Below, in pieces: positions 1 through 7,579 of a stretch of 64,000 nt of DNA (position 1 is its first letter; every line of letters starts with the position of its first letter). The notes beneath the pieces were generated by a model. The model was not told where the DNA came from. It saw only the letters and a program-made list of their open reading frames with translations, and ran no database searches. The stretch covers positions 29,136 to 93,135 of the forward strand of contig LJCX01000018.1 in the NCBI GenBank assembly GCA_001298545.1. The letters run 5' to 3'. This stretch comes from Actinobacteria bacterium OV320 (lineage in GTDB: Bacteria; Actinomycetota; Actinomycetes; Streptomycetales; Streptomycetaceae). A program made the translations under genes and the position numbers.

Positions 1-402
1 CTCGTCGTGGTTGGGGGCGGTCGGGGTGGGCTGGTAGGTGGTGTTGGCGGGGCGGGTGAGGACGTAGCCCATGCGGTGGACCGTGTAGCTGAGGATGCCC
101 GACAGCGCGAATTCGCGTGCGGCCGTCATGCCCTGGGTGTCCTCGCCGGCGGCGGCCTTCTGGTCGATCTCGGCGGCGCGCAGGCGGCACATGGCGAGGA
201 TGTAGATGTCGCCGCCGGTAACCTCGCCGGTCTTGGAGATCTTTACGGCGCTGGTGCGGAGATCGCTGATCTCAATCGTCCGTACCTTGGGCTCGGCCTC
301 GCCGGGCTTGAGGTAGGTGATGGTGACGGCGTGCTGGCGGTCCAGGGCCCGATACAGGTCGGCGAGGGTCTTGGTGCGGCTCTGGTTCCGGGTGAGCTTC
401 AT
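1..402 (-). CDS. WYL-like domain protein (3' end outside window)
   Basis: Open leftward frame of 134 codons that runs off the window edge. The ATG at 402 follows an AGGGG ribosome-binding site. The middle reads as an SH3-like strand pattern of the WYL type: AVTITYLKPGEAEP, then RTIEISDLRTSAV, then IYILAMCRLRAAEIDQ, and later FALSGILSYTVHRM. WYL domains sense nucleic acid or nucleotide ligands in regulators, but short stand-alone WYL proteins occur in actinophages and plasmids; the role here is unknown. It is transcribed from a member of the conserved promoter family just upstream (434-462). Family assignment is by pattern only. Confidence 0.6.
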   Translation of the reverse strand, partial: MKLTRNQSRTKTLADLYRALDRQHAVTITYLKPGEAEPKVRTIEISDLRTSAVKISKTGEVTGGDIYILAMCRLRAAEIDQKAAAGEDTQGMTAAREFALSGILSYTVHRMGYVLTRPANTTYQPTPTAPNHDE

Positions 403-433
403 GGTGGTGTCCCCTCGCTGTGGTGTTGAGAGA

Positions 434-462
434 ACACTATCCATACTCCATTGCGCACGCAA
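434..462 (-). promoter_or_regulatory. Conserved promoter/operator, copy 1
   Basis: On the minus strand: -35 TTGCGT, exactly 17 bp, -10 TAGTGT, 31 bp before the ATG at 402. The spacer carries the CAATGGAGTATGG core shared with the copies at 15615, 22377, 37810 and 42991. TTGCGTGCGCAA forms a palindrome over the -35. Confidence 0.7.
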
Positions 463-612
463 GGGGTTTACGCGTACTGTGGTGGCAACGCCCCCCGCAC
501 GCCACCACCATGGCGGGCGCAATCAGATATGGAGGACACTGGGTTGGCTACTGCCCCCACGCACCCGCCGAACCGGTCCACAGGCGGCGGGAGCCCGCCG
601 AAAGGACCGCGC

Positions 613-1158
613 ATGCCGCGCAGCCGCCGACTCGCCCCCGACGTCGTCCGCGCCCGCCTCACCGTCCTCGCAGACCGCCTCCACGCCACCGGCGCACAGG
701 ACAAGGACCTTGCCGAAGCCGTCGACGCGATCCTCGCCCCCCGCGGCTGGGAACTCCTGCGCAAGCCGGAGAAGGCCACCGCAGCCGACCGCAACATGGC
801 CATCTCCATGAACAAGGCCGTCAAGGACGCCATCTACGCCTCCGCGGAGGCGGCCGGCGAGAACCTGGCCCGGGTGGTGGAGGAGGGCTGGCGGCAGTTC
901 ATCGTCGGCGAGTTCGTGCCCGCGAAGCCGCTGCGCTCCGTGCGCGGGTCGGAGACGGTGAAGGAGAACCTGAACATCCGCCCGTCGGACGAGCTTCGCG
1001 AGCAGGTCCAGGCGCTGTGCCCGGACCGGTCGAAGGAGCTGGGCTGGAACGTGACGCCGGGCCTGGTGGCCGCGTCGTGGCTGTACGAGGAGTACGGCAT
1101 CACCGATGACGACCAGCGCGGCGTGACCGCCCCGGGCGACAGCACCGTCCCCGAGTAG
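613..1158 (+). CDS. Hypothetical protein, possible ribbon-helix-helix-like
   Basis: 182 residues from the ATG at 613, which follows AAAGGA. An in-frame TTG at 544 after GGAGG is an alternative start. The N-terminal third is a helical segment (DVVRARLTVLADRLHATGAQ). The middle contains two similar short blocks, NMAISMNKAVKDAIYASAEA and ENLNIRPSDELREQVQAL, each a strand followed by a helix as in ribbon-helix-helix DNA binders. This is pattern recognition only. It is the first gene of the rightward recombination cluster, followed by the annealing protein 82 bp downstream. Confidence 0.55.
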   Translation: MPRSRRLAPDVVRARLTVLADRLHATGAQDKDLAEAVDAILAPRGWELLRKPEKATAADRNMAISMNKAVKDAIYASAEAAGENLARVVEEGWRQFIVGEFVPAKPLRSVRGSETVKENLNIRPSDELREQVQALCPDRSKELGWNVTPGLVAASWLYEEYGITDDDQRGVTAPGDSTVPE

Positions 1159-1240
1159 CCCCCGGCGGGCGGGGCGGGCCTGGACGCCGACAACCAGGCC
1201 GGCCCCGCCCCCGATCGCACAACCCCATAGGAGACCTCAC

Positions 1241-2176
1241 GTGGCATCCGCCATCGAGGCCCCCGCCACCATCCAGGCGGAGGGCCCCACCCAGCACACC
1301 CAAAACCAGGCTCTGGAAGAGCTGGTGACCCGCCTGGAACGCCTCCTGGAGAAGGAGGCCACCACATCGGGCACGTACGGATACACGCGGGCCGAGCAGT
1401 TGGAGGCCCTGCACAAACTGCGCGAGCCGTTCCCGACCAGCGAGATCCGGCACCGGCCGCAGCCCTGGTGCAAGCGGTGCTCGGAGACGCAGGGCTGGCC
1501 GAAGGTCTGTGGCGACCACCGGCTGGTGAAGTGCCCGAACTGCAACGGCCAGAAGATCACGGACGCGCACATCTGCCTGAAGTTCATCGGGCACGCGGAG
1601 GCCACGAACCGGCTGCTGAACGTAGACCCGTTCTGGGGCTGGGAGCCGATGGCGCTGGACCAGGCGGGTCTTCCCCAGTACGACGGGAACCGCGGCATGT
1701 GGATCCGGATGACGGTGTGCGGGATGACCCGGATCGGCTACGGCGACGCGACCGGGAAGAACGGCGCGAACGCCGTCAAGGAGATCATCGGCGACGCGAT
1801 CCGCAACGCTGGCATGCGGTTCGGAATGGCGCTCGACCTGTGGACTTCCTCCGAACTGGAGATCATTGAGTCCGGCGGTGCGTCGCTGGAAGACGAAGGG
1901 AAGGCTCCGGGGCAGCAGCCGGGGGCTTCTCAGAATCCGCCCGCTGCCGCTGATCAGAGCGCCGACGTGGACGCCTTCCAGAAGCGGGTCAGCAACGGCT
2001 GGAACCACTTGGGCGCGACCGAGATGGCGCTGGCCGAGGCGGAGAAGAAGGGCATCAACCCCGTCGTTCCGTTCGAGGGGGACCACCTGCACATCCAGGA
2101 CGTGCTGAAGATCCGCATCAAGGCACTGAAGGAGAAGGCCGCGCAGGGCGGCGCCACGGAGAGGACGGCGGCCTGA
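1241..2176 (+). CDS. Rad52/Sak-like single-strand annealing protein with inserted zinc ribbon
   Basis: 311 residues; GTG start after AGGAGA. The core (about residues 105-210) reads HICLKFIGHAEATNRLL, then MTRIGYGDATGKNGANAV and DAIRNAGMRFGMALDLW. This matches the layout of phage Sak/Rad52-type annealing proteins, where a Gly-rich strand is followed by a K-xx-ha-xxRA-xx-FG helix. A four-cysteine zinc ribbon (CKRC...CPNC, about residues 77-98) precedes it. Such proteins coat and anneal complementary ssDNA in phage recombination. The stop overlaps the start of the cytosine methyltransferase, so the two are probably translationally coupled. Assignment is inferred from motifs; a RecT-like alternative is less likely. 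Confidence 0.65.
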   Translation: MASAIEAPATIQAEGPTQHTQNQALEELVTRLERLLEKEATTSGTYGYTRAEQLEALHKLREPFPTSEIRHRPQPWCKRCSETQGWPKVCGDHRLVKCPNCNGQKITDAHICLKFIGHAEATNRLLNVDPFWGWEPMALDQAGLPQYDGNRGMWIRMTVCGMTRIGYGDATGKNGANAVKEIIGDAIRNAGMRFGMALDLWTSSELEIIESGGASLEDEGKAPGQQPGASQNPPAAADQSADVDAFQKRVSNGWNHLGATEMALAEAEKKGINPVVPFEGDHLHIQDVLKIRIKALKEKAAQGGATERTAA

Positions 2177-3981
2177 TGTACCGCAACGACGACAACGCGC
2201 TGACCGTCATGGACTGGTTCTGCGGGGCCGGTGGTAGCTCGCAGGGCATGCACTCCATTCCGGGTGTCCGGATGGAGCGGGCCGCGAACCACTGGGAGCG
2301 GGCGATCGAGTCGCACGCCGCGAACTTTCCCACCGTCGACCACTACCGCGGCGACATCCGCGAGGCGCCGGTGGAGAAGTGGCCGGTCACCGACATTTTC
2401 TGGGCATCGCCGGAGTGCCCACAGTGGTCCAACGCCCGCGGCAAGAAGCGCGACTTCGACGCCTCCCTCCAGGGCGACCTCTTCGACGGCTTCGGACCGT
2501 CCGAGGAAGTCGAACGCTCGCGCGCGCTGATGGAGGAGGTGCCGCTCTACCTCCGCGGAGTCCAGCAGCGGGGCGGCCTTGTGAAGGCCGGCGTGGTTGA
2601 GAACGTCGTCGACGTCCGCGCCTGGGACCAGTGGGACCGGTGGGTCGGTGAGCTCCACAAACTCGGCTACAAGACCCGGGTCATAGACCTGAACTCGATG
2701 CACGCCGATCCGCGCACCGTGCACAAGGCGCCGCAGAGCAGGGACCGCCTGTACGTCGCCTACTGGCACGCCTCCCTGGGCCGGACCCCGGACTGGGACA
2801 AGTGGCTGCGGCCGCGCGCCTGGTGCTCGGGCTGCGATGCCTGGGTGCAGGCCGTGCAGCGCTTCAAGCAGCCCGGACGCGACATGGGCCGCTACCGGCA
2901 GCAGTACGTCTACCGCTGCCCGAACGTGGCCTGCCGCAACCAGGTCGTCGAACCGGAGACCCTGCCCGCCGCCGTCGCCATCGACTGGACCCTGCCCGGA
3001 CAGCGCATCGGTGACCGCACCAAGCCGCTCGCCGACAAGACGCTGGCGCGGATCCAGGCCGGCCTCGACAAGTTTGCCCGGCCCATCACCCTCGAAGCTG
3101 CGGGCAACACCTTCGAACGGCGCCCCGGCGTCCGCACCTGGCCCGTCGACGCACCCCTCACCACCCAGACGACCACACCCACCAAGGCCGTCGCCTACGA
3201 GCCGTTCATGGTCCCGGCGGGAGGTACCTGGCGCAACGACCCGTCCAGCGTGCTGGACCCGATGGCCTGCCGGACCACCCGCGAGAACGACGGCCTCGCC
3301 ATCCCGCCCCTGCTGATCCCCGTGGAGGGCCGCGATGGGAAGGAGCCCGCGTCCGCGAACAACCCGCTGCGCACCCAGACCGCCCGGAACGAGACCGGCC
3401 TGGCCTGGCTGCCGTTCATGGTCACCATGCGCGGCGGCGGCGACCAGCTCCGCGGGCGCTCCATCGGCGAGCCTGTCGGTACCGTGTCTGCGAACGGCAA
3501 CCACCACGGCCTGGTCACTCCGAACCTGCCTGCGTTCGTGATGCGCAACAACGGCAGTACCGGTGACGGAGGCGAGCACTGCACCACCGCGGCCGAGTAC
3601 TTCCGCACCATGACCACGGCCGGCCATCAGTCCCTCGTCTCCTGGGAACACCTCCTCGTCCCCTACTACGGCAACGGCACGGCGAAGACCGTCCGTGAGC
3701 CGGTCGGCACCCTGTCCACCCGCGACCGGTACGCCCTCGTCCAGGGCGACGTCGACATCGACGACGTGCTCTTCCGGATGCTGGAGCCGCACGAGATCGG
3801 CCGGGCAATGTCCTTCGCCGACCAGTACATCGTCCTGGGCTCCAAGCGCGAGCGGGTCCGGCAGTACGGCAACGCAGTGACCCCGAACTGTGCAGAGGTC
3901 ATCGTGTGCGCGCTGGTGGAGTCCATCACCGGCGAGGACATCGACCGTCACGCGGAAGCATCGTTCGCTGCCGCTGCCTGA
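2176..3981 (+). CDS. C5-cytosine DNA methyltransferase
   Basis: 601 residues; the ATG overlaps the preceding TGA. Canonical m5C methyltransferase motifs are visible in order: SAM-binding motif I DWFCGAGG (about 13-20), catalytic motif IV SPECPQWS with the active cysteine (about 78-85), ENVV motif VI (about 142), QSRDRLYV motif VIII (about 188), and C-terminal motif X QYGNAVTPN (about 562). The long region between motifs VIII and X (about 200-550) contains the target-recognition part and a four-cysteine zinc site (CSGCD...CPNVAC). No restriction endonuclease is adjacent, so it is probably an orphan phage methylase protecting the element from host restriction. Confidence 0.93.
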   Translation: MYRNDDNALTVMDWFCGAGGSSQGMHSIPGVRMERAANHWERAIESHAANFPTVDHYRGDIREAPVEKWPVTDIFWASPECPQWSNARGKKRDFDASLQGDLFDGFGPSEEVERSRALMEEVPLYLRGVQQRGGLVKAGVVENVVDVRAWDQWDRWVGELHKLGYKTRVIDLNSMHADPRTVHKAPQSRDRLYVAYWHASLGRTPDWDKWLRPRAWCSGCDAWVQAVQRFKQPGRDMGRYRQQYVYRCPNVACRNQVVEPETLPAAVAIDWTLPGQRIGDRTKPLADKTLARIQAGLDKFARPITLEAAGNTFERRPGVRTWPVDAPLTTQTTTPTKAVAYEPFMVPAGGTWRNDPSSVLDPMACRTTRENDGLAIPPLLIPVEGRDGKEPASANNPLRTQTARNETGLAWLPFMVTMRGGGDQLRGRSIGEPVGTVSANGNHHGLVTPNLPAFVMRNNGSTGDGGEHCTTAAEYFRTMTTAGHQSLVSWEHLLVPYYGNGTAKTVREPVGTLSTRDRYALVQGDVDIDDVLFRMLEPHEIGRAMSFADQYIVLGSKRERVRQYGNAVTPNCAEVIVCALVESITGEDIDRHAEASFAAAA

Positions 3982-4058
3982 ACCACCCCGGCCCGCCACC
4001 GTGCGGGCCGGACCCCTTTCCTCACCTTCACCCGGTCGTCGCCGAACGGAGTTCCGTC

Positions 4059-4409
4059 ATGCCCACATCCCTGCCCGACTGGACTACCTCGATGGCCGTC
4101 GTCCTGCTCTTCGGCGGGTCGGCGTTGTACACGGCCGTGGACTGGTGGTGGGGGCGGTGGCTGCGGCGCCGTCACGGCCTGCTGTCGCCGCGCCGCCCGA
4201 AGGCCTACCGGGACGTGGTGCGGGAGGCGCAGGAACGGCAGGCCCGGTTGGAGGGCTTGGGCCGGTCGGTGAACGAGGTCCTGGACCCGGCCGCCGACCA
4301 GATGGCCCGCCTGTACGACCCCACCACGCTGACTGAGCCTCCGGTGGATCCGTGGGGTGAAGCCCTCCTCGAGGACGTCGCCCGCCGGCACACCCTGCAC
4401 CACCGCTGA
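4059..4409 (+). CDS. Small membrane protein, function unknown
   Basis: 116 residues from the ATG at 4059, weak ACGGA ribosome site. One predicted transmembrane helix near the N-terminus (MAVVLLFGGSALYTAVDWWWG), then a basic RRRH patch and a cytoplasmic helical tail. The next gene also encodes a single-span membrane protein, so they may act together. No family recognised. Confidence 0.6.
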   Translation: MPTSLPDWTTSMAVVLLFGGSALYTAVDWWWGRWLRRRHGLLSPRRPKAYRDVVREAQERQARLEGLGRSVNEVLDPAADQMARLYDPTTLTEPPVDPWGEALLEDVARRHTLHHR

Positions 4410-4469
4410 ACCGCAATCCCCCGTCCTGCCCGCATGCGTCTGGCACACCCCTGGTTGGAGGTGAGCGTC

Positions 4470-4739
4470 GTGCCAGCACCCCCCATCCGCTACCTGGCCG
4501 CGCTCGCCGCCACCACCGTGGCAGCAGCCGGCCTCTACCACCTGCACCGCCTGCGGCGCGCTCTCGATGCGGAGCGCGCCGCAGGCCGTCTCACCAGCAG
4601 TCTCCACACCCGCGACATGGACGCCTTCACCCACCGCCTGACGCAGGCGGTCCACGCCCACCACGCCGTCACCCAGGCCGACCTGGTCCTCACCGAAGCG
4701 CTCGCCGCACACCACAACCCGGAAGGGGGAACCCGATGA
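4470..4739 (+). CDS. Small single-span membrane protein
   Basis: 89 residues from GTG 4470, chosen because GGAGG lies 8-9 bp upstream; an ATG at 4434 is in frame but has no ribosome site. One hydrophobic helix (YLAALAATTVAAAGLYHL) close to the N-terminus, then a charged helical tail rich in His and Arg. Its last codons overlap the WhiB gene start, suggesting coupling. Function unknown. Confidence 0.55.
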   Translation: MPAPPIRYLAALAATTVAAAGLYHLHRLRRALDAERAAGRLTSSLHTRDMDAFTHRLTQAVHAHHAVTQADLVLTEALAAHHNPEGGTR

Positions 4740-5593
4740 ACCAGCCGATACGTCTGGACGTCACGACCGCCCACCAAGCCTTCACCGACCACGCTCACTT
4801 CCGCTACCGCGGCTGCGCCCCCGACCCCGACCAGCCCCACCTTGCCGCAGGCGACCACACGGTTCCCGTCACCTCCTGGGAAGCCCCCGACCTGGACGGC
4901 GGCGAAGCACCTGCGGTCCGTACCGCTCGGGAGCAGGCCGCGGTCGAGGTGTGCGTGGGCTGCCCGGTCATGGTGCAGTGCCTGGCCTATGGTGCCTCCC
5001 TCACCCGCGACGGGAAGCTCGCCGAGCCGTACGCGGTCCTGGGTGGAATGACGCCCATGGAACGCCACCGGGCGTTCGTCGCCTACAAGACGGCGTTGCA
5101 GGAGATGCCGCAGCCTGCCCCGGCCCGGCAGTTGCAGACGGATCAGAAGCTGGTCGTGTTGCGGGCGTTGGCCGTCCACACCAGCCCGCAGGCTGTTGCC
5201 GACGCCGCTGGCACTCCTATGCGGACCGCGAACTGGCAGCGGTCCATCCTCGTCGGCAAACTCGGGCTGGCCCGGCCGGCGACGCGGATGCAGCTCCTCA
5301 CGGCGGCCGCCGAACGCGGCCTCCTCGACGGCGTGCAGGTCGTGCCGGACGACGGGAGCGTGCCCGCCGTGCCCCGCCCCCCGCACCGCCCCCGCAAACC
5401 CCGCCGTCCCGCGGGCCGGCTCACTGTGGTGGCGCTGCCCGAACCCGGACCGTACGAACCGGCCCGCGTCCCCAGCCTGCGCCGCAGTCGCTTCACCGAC
5501 ATCGCCGGCCAGCTCGCCTTCGACGACCTCGCCCCCGACGCCACCATCCGCAACCTTCCCACCCGCGCCCGCGTCCTGGAGGCCGCAGCATGA
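4736..5593 (+). CDS. WhiB-family (Wbl) iron-sulfur regulator with long C-terminal extension
   Basis: 285 residues; ATG overlaps the upstream stop. The N-terminal domain has the four Wbl cysteines: C27 in RGCAPDP, then CVGCPVMVQC at about 73, 76 and 82. The G-rich turn reads AVLGGMTPMER, where canonical Wbl proteins have G-V/I-W-G-G; the tryptophan is replaced by leucine. Wbl proteins bind a 4Fe-4S cluster and work with the host principal sigma factor. The C-terminal half adds a probable helix-turn-helix (SPQAVADAAGTPMRTANWQR) and a Pro/Arg-rich linker, which is unusual for the family. Actinophages often carry wbl genes that modify host transcription. Confidence 0.85.
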   Translation: MNQPIRLDVTTAHQAFTDHAHFRYRGCAPDPDQPHLAAGDHTVPVTSWEAPDLDGGEAPAVRTAREQAAVEVCVGCPVMVQCLAYGASLTRDGKLAEPYAVLGGMTPMERHRAFVAYKTALQEMPQPAPARQLQTDQKLVVLRALAVHTSPQAVADAAGTPMRTANWQRSILVGKLGLARPATRMQLLTAAAERGLLDGVQVVPDDGSVPAVPRPPHRPRKPRRPAGRLTVVALPEPGPYEPARVPSLRRSRFTDIAGQLAFDDLAPDATIRNLPTRARVLEAAA

Positions 5594-6015
5594 CCGCACC
5601 CGCCCCCGCGGCCCCTACCCTCCACGGCATCAACCCGGCCGTCGACCAAGCCCTCGCCGACACCGCCACGACGAGCGGCGCCTACCTGGCCGGGCTTATA
5701 GCCTGCGCCATGCTCGACACCGCCGGCCGCCCCGACAAACTCCCCGAGTACCTGTTCCCCGACCTGGCCCCGGCCGACGTACGCAGGGTGTGGCAGGCCG
5801 CCCTCGCCGTGGGCCTGCGCGCCGGGCGCCTGTCCAACTCGCCCCGCTTCCACCGCGACACCCTCGCCCGGTTGCAGGCCCTCCTCGCCGACGCCGGCTG
5901 GACGGCCATGGCCCACACCGCCCACCACGCCGCTCGTACCGCAGCCACCGAACCCGAACCCGACCACGAACGCACCCCCACCAGCAGCGACGAAACCCGC
6001 GGCGGACACTGGTGA
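5590..6015 (+). CDS. Hypothetical protein
   Basis: 141 residues; ATGA overlap with the wbl gene and GTGA overlap with the next gene, so it is a middle cistron of a tight operon. Alpha-helical, Ala-rich sequence with no recognised motif; the C-terminal 25 residues are polar and probably disordered. Confidence 0.55.
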   Translation: MTAPAPAAPTLHGINPAVDQALADTATTSGAYLAGLIACAMLDTAGRPDKLPEYLFPDLAPADVRRVWQAALAVGLRAGRLSNSPRFHRDTLARLQALLADAGWTAMAHTAHHAARTAATEPEPDHERTPTSSDETRGGHW

Positions 6016-6458
6016 CCCGCCCCCGAACCCGGCCAGTCCCCGGACGCGGCCGCGGACGCCCCCTCCTCTTCGACGACACCCAGAAGAAGGCGTACCTCAA
6101 GCACGTCACCGCAGGCCTCACGTTGAACGAGGCCGCGGCCGCCGTCGGCATCGACCGACGCACCGTCAACCACCACACCACCACCGACCCCCGATTCCGC
6201 GAAGCCCGCGACACCGCTAAAGCCGCCGGACGGGCCGCCCGTTGGGACGACAAGCCCCACAACGAATACCGCTACATCCACGGCGGCTGTCGCTGCCCCC
6301 AATGCACCACCGCCGCATCCTCCGCCCGCGCCGCACGACGCGCCGAACCCCCGCCACCCGCCGCCGACACCCCCAGACATGCCCCCACCGTCATCCCGCT
6401 GCCCAACCGCGACATCCGCCCCGACCAGCACCTTCCGCCCCTCGCCGCCGTCTCTTGA
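6012..6458 (+). CDS. Helix-turn-helix protein with C-terminal Cys pair
   Basis: 148 residues from the GTG overlapping the previous stop. A clear helix-turn-helix (LNEAAAAVGIDRRTVNHHTT, about residues 37-56) resembles those of homeodomain-like or small terminase proteins. It is followed by HGGCRCPQCTTAA, a short Cys motif often seen at the C-terminus of small actinophage proteins. Likely DNA-binding; the target is unknown. The true packaging gene cluster is 50 kb away, so a terminase role is unlikely. Confidence 0.6.
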   Translation: MTRPRTRPVPGRGRGRPLLFDDTQKKAYLKHVTAGLTLNEAAAAVGIDRRTVNHHTTTDPRFREARDTAKAAGRAARWDDKPHNEYRYIHGGCRCPQCTTAASSARAARRAEPPPPAADTPRHAPTVIPLPNRDIRPDQHLPPLAAVS

Positions 6459-6491
6459 GGCCTCCGGCAGGGGCGTGGGCATGATCAAGTT

Positions 6492-6506
6492 ATTTGGTTC
6501 CCAAAT
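6492..6506. promoter_or_regulatory. Candidate operator, ATTTGG-TTC-CCAAAT
   Basis: Perfect 6-bp inverted repeat with a 3-bp centre in the 143-bp gap before 6602. The surrounding stretch is notably AT-richer than the genes, and TAGGAC just downstream could serve as a -10. Candidate regulator binding site for the 6602-7335 pair. Confidence 0.4.
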
Positions 6507-6601
6507 GTGTAGGACAGAACCGCAGGCCCGTACGCCCGTGCGATGACCTGGATATCTGACGACAAGTCTGATCAAAAACGCGCAGCAGGGAATGGAGACA
6601 G

Positions 6602-6904
6602 ATGGTGCGTCCAACGAGTAGGCTGAGCCTCGCGTCAGACATGCAGTCAGTTGCGAGGCTGGTTGGACGACGCAGCCCAAGAAAGTTGGAAGCCCCCGCT
6701 GCCACCTTGGTGGCGGTCCCGGTTTGCGAAGCCGAGACGCGAGGGCTGCCGACACCTCACCGATTCGAAGCGAATGAAGGTGCCGACATGGCAGAGCGTA
6801 CCCGCCCTCCGGGGCTATCAGACAGTGGAACCCCAGCCAGCACCGTGAAGATCACACCGGCGCGCGAGCAGGGTCCTGTCACCACTACCCCCATCGTCGC
6901 GTGA
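6602..6904 (+). CDS. Hypothetical protein
   Basis: 100 residues; ATG preceded by GGAGACAG. The stop overlaps the GTG of the next gene, which supports its reality. Codon use is less GC-biased than in neighbours, hinting at recent acquisition. No recognisable domain. Confidence 0.5.
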   Translation: MVRPTSRLSLASDMQSVARLVGRRSPRKLEAPAATLVAVPVCEAETRGLPTPHRFEANEGADMAERTRPPGLSDSGTPASTVKITPAREQGPVTTTPIVA

Positions 6905-7335
6905 ACGCCGCGGCGCCGCTGGCATCTATCTGCCAGTGCGGCGCAGAAGGCAGCTGTGAGACAGATGGATGGGTCCGCTTCTTCGGGCAAGACATCTGCC
7001 CTTCCTGCTGGCGTAAGCAGAAGGAGGCGGAGGCCGCCAACAGGGAGCGGCACTTCCGCGAGAAGCAGGAAGCCCAAAAGGCGTGGCGTGCCCAGAACGC
7101 CGAGGTGGCGGATTGCGCCAAGTGCAGCAGGAAGAACCTTCGCGTGCGTCTGCCGCGTGACGGTCGCCAGGTTGGCGACGGAACCCTCTACATCACGTAC
7201 TGGCACAAGTCCCCGGAGACAGGCACCGACTGCCGCTCCGAGGTGGACACAGAAAACGTCCGGATCGCCAATCGGGCCGAACGGTCCTGGCGCCGGAAGC
7301 AGACCTCACCCAGTAAGGGAGATCAGGTGACGTAG
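6901..7335 (+). CDS. Zinc-ribbon protein, function unknown
   Basis: 144 residues from GTG 6901. Two cysteine clusters (CQCGAEGSC...CPSCW near the N-terminus and CAKC in the middle) look like treble-clef or zinc-ribbon sites, separated by a charged helix (KQKEAEAANRERHFREKQ). Probably a nucleic-acid or protein adaptor. Confidence 0.55.
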   Translation: MNAAAPLASICQCGAEGSCETDGWVRFFGQDICPSCWRKQKEAEAANRERHFREKQEAQKAWRAQNAEVADCAKCSRKNLRVRLPRDGRQVGDGTLYITYWHKSPETGTDCRSEVDTENVRIANRAERSWRRKQTSPSKGDQVT

Positions 7336-7360
7336 TGACTTCCTGAGCGGGAGGTCCTGG

Positions 7361-7522
7361 GCCCCTTGGCGGGGGCGCTTCCTCTACCGCTGGCCGCTGG
7401 TGTTGGCGCACCGTGCGCGGCCTCGTGCAACGGCTCGGTTTGGCGACCGAGCTAAGGCCCGAACTTCGATCCGGTTTGGCGACCGGCCCGAGATTCGAGC
7501 GACCTACAGGTTCTGGCGAACC
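7361..7522 (+). repeat. Array of five hairpins with conserved TTGGCG loop, 37-bp period
   Basis: Five inverted repeats share the loop TTGGCG (CTGGCG in the last) at 7366, 7403, 7440, 7476 and 7513, so core spacing is 37, 37, 36 and 37 bp. The arms differ but stay complementary: GCCCC/GGGGC, GGTG/CACC, GCTCGGT/ACCGAGC, CCGGT/ACCGG and GGTT/AACC. Arm covariation with a fixed loop is expected for folded RNA or single-stranded DNA rather than simple iterons. The array ends 58 bp before the start of the candidate replication gene, so it is a candidate origin element or a regulatory leader of that gene. Confidence 0.75.
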
Positions 7523-7579
7523 CACCGAAGTCCCAACCGGGCCTTCGTCGTCCCCCTTGTCAGCAAGGACGGATCCATA

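Noticed and set aside
1954..3999. Long leftward open frame opposite the C5 methyltransferase
   Set aside because: Mirror frame of a high-GC gene; no ribosome site, no motif, while the plus strand has all methyltransferase motifs.
7361..7522. Periodic 37-bp array considered as a CRISPR
   Set aside because: Only a 6-nt core is shared, arms differ in each unit, and no cas gene is near; CRISPR repeats would be identical over 20 bp or more.
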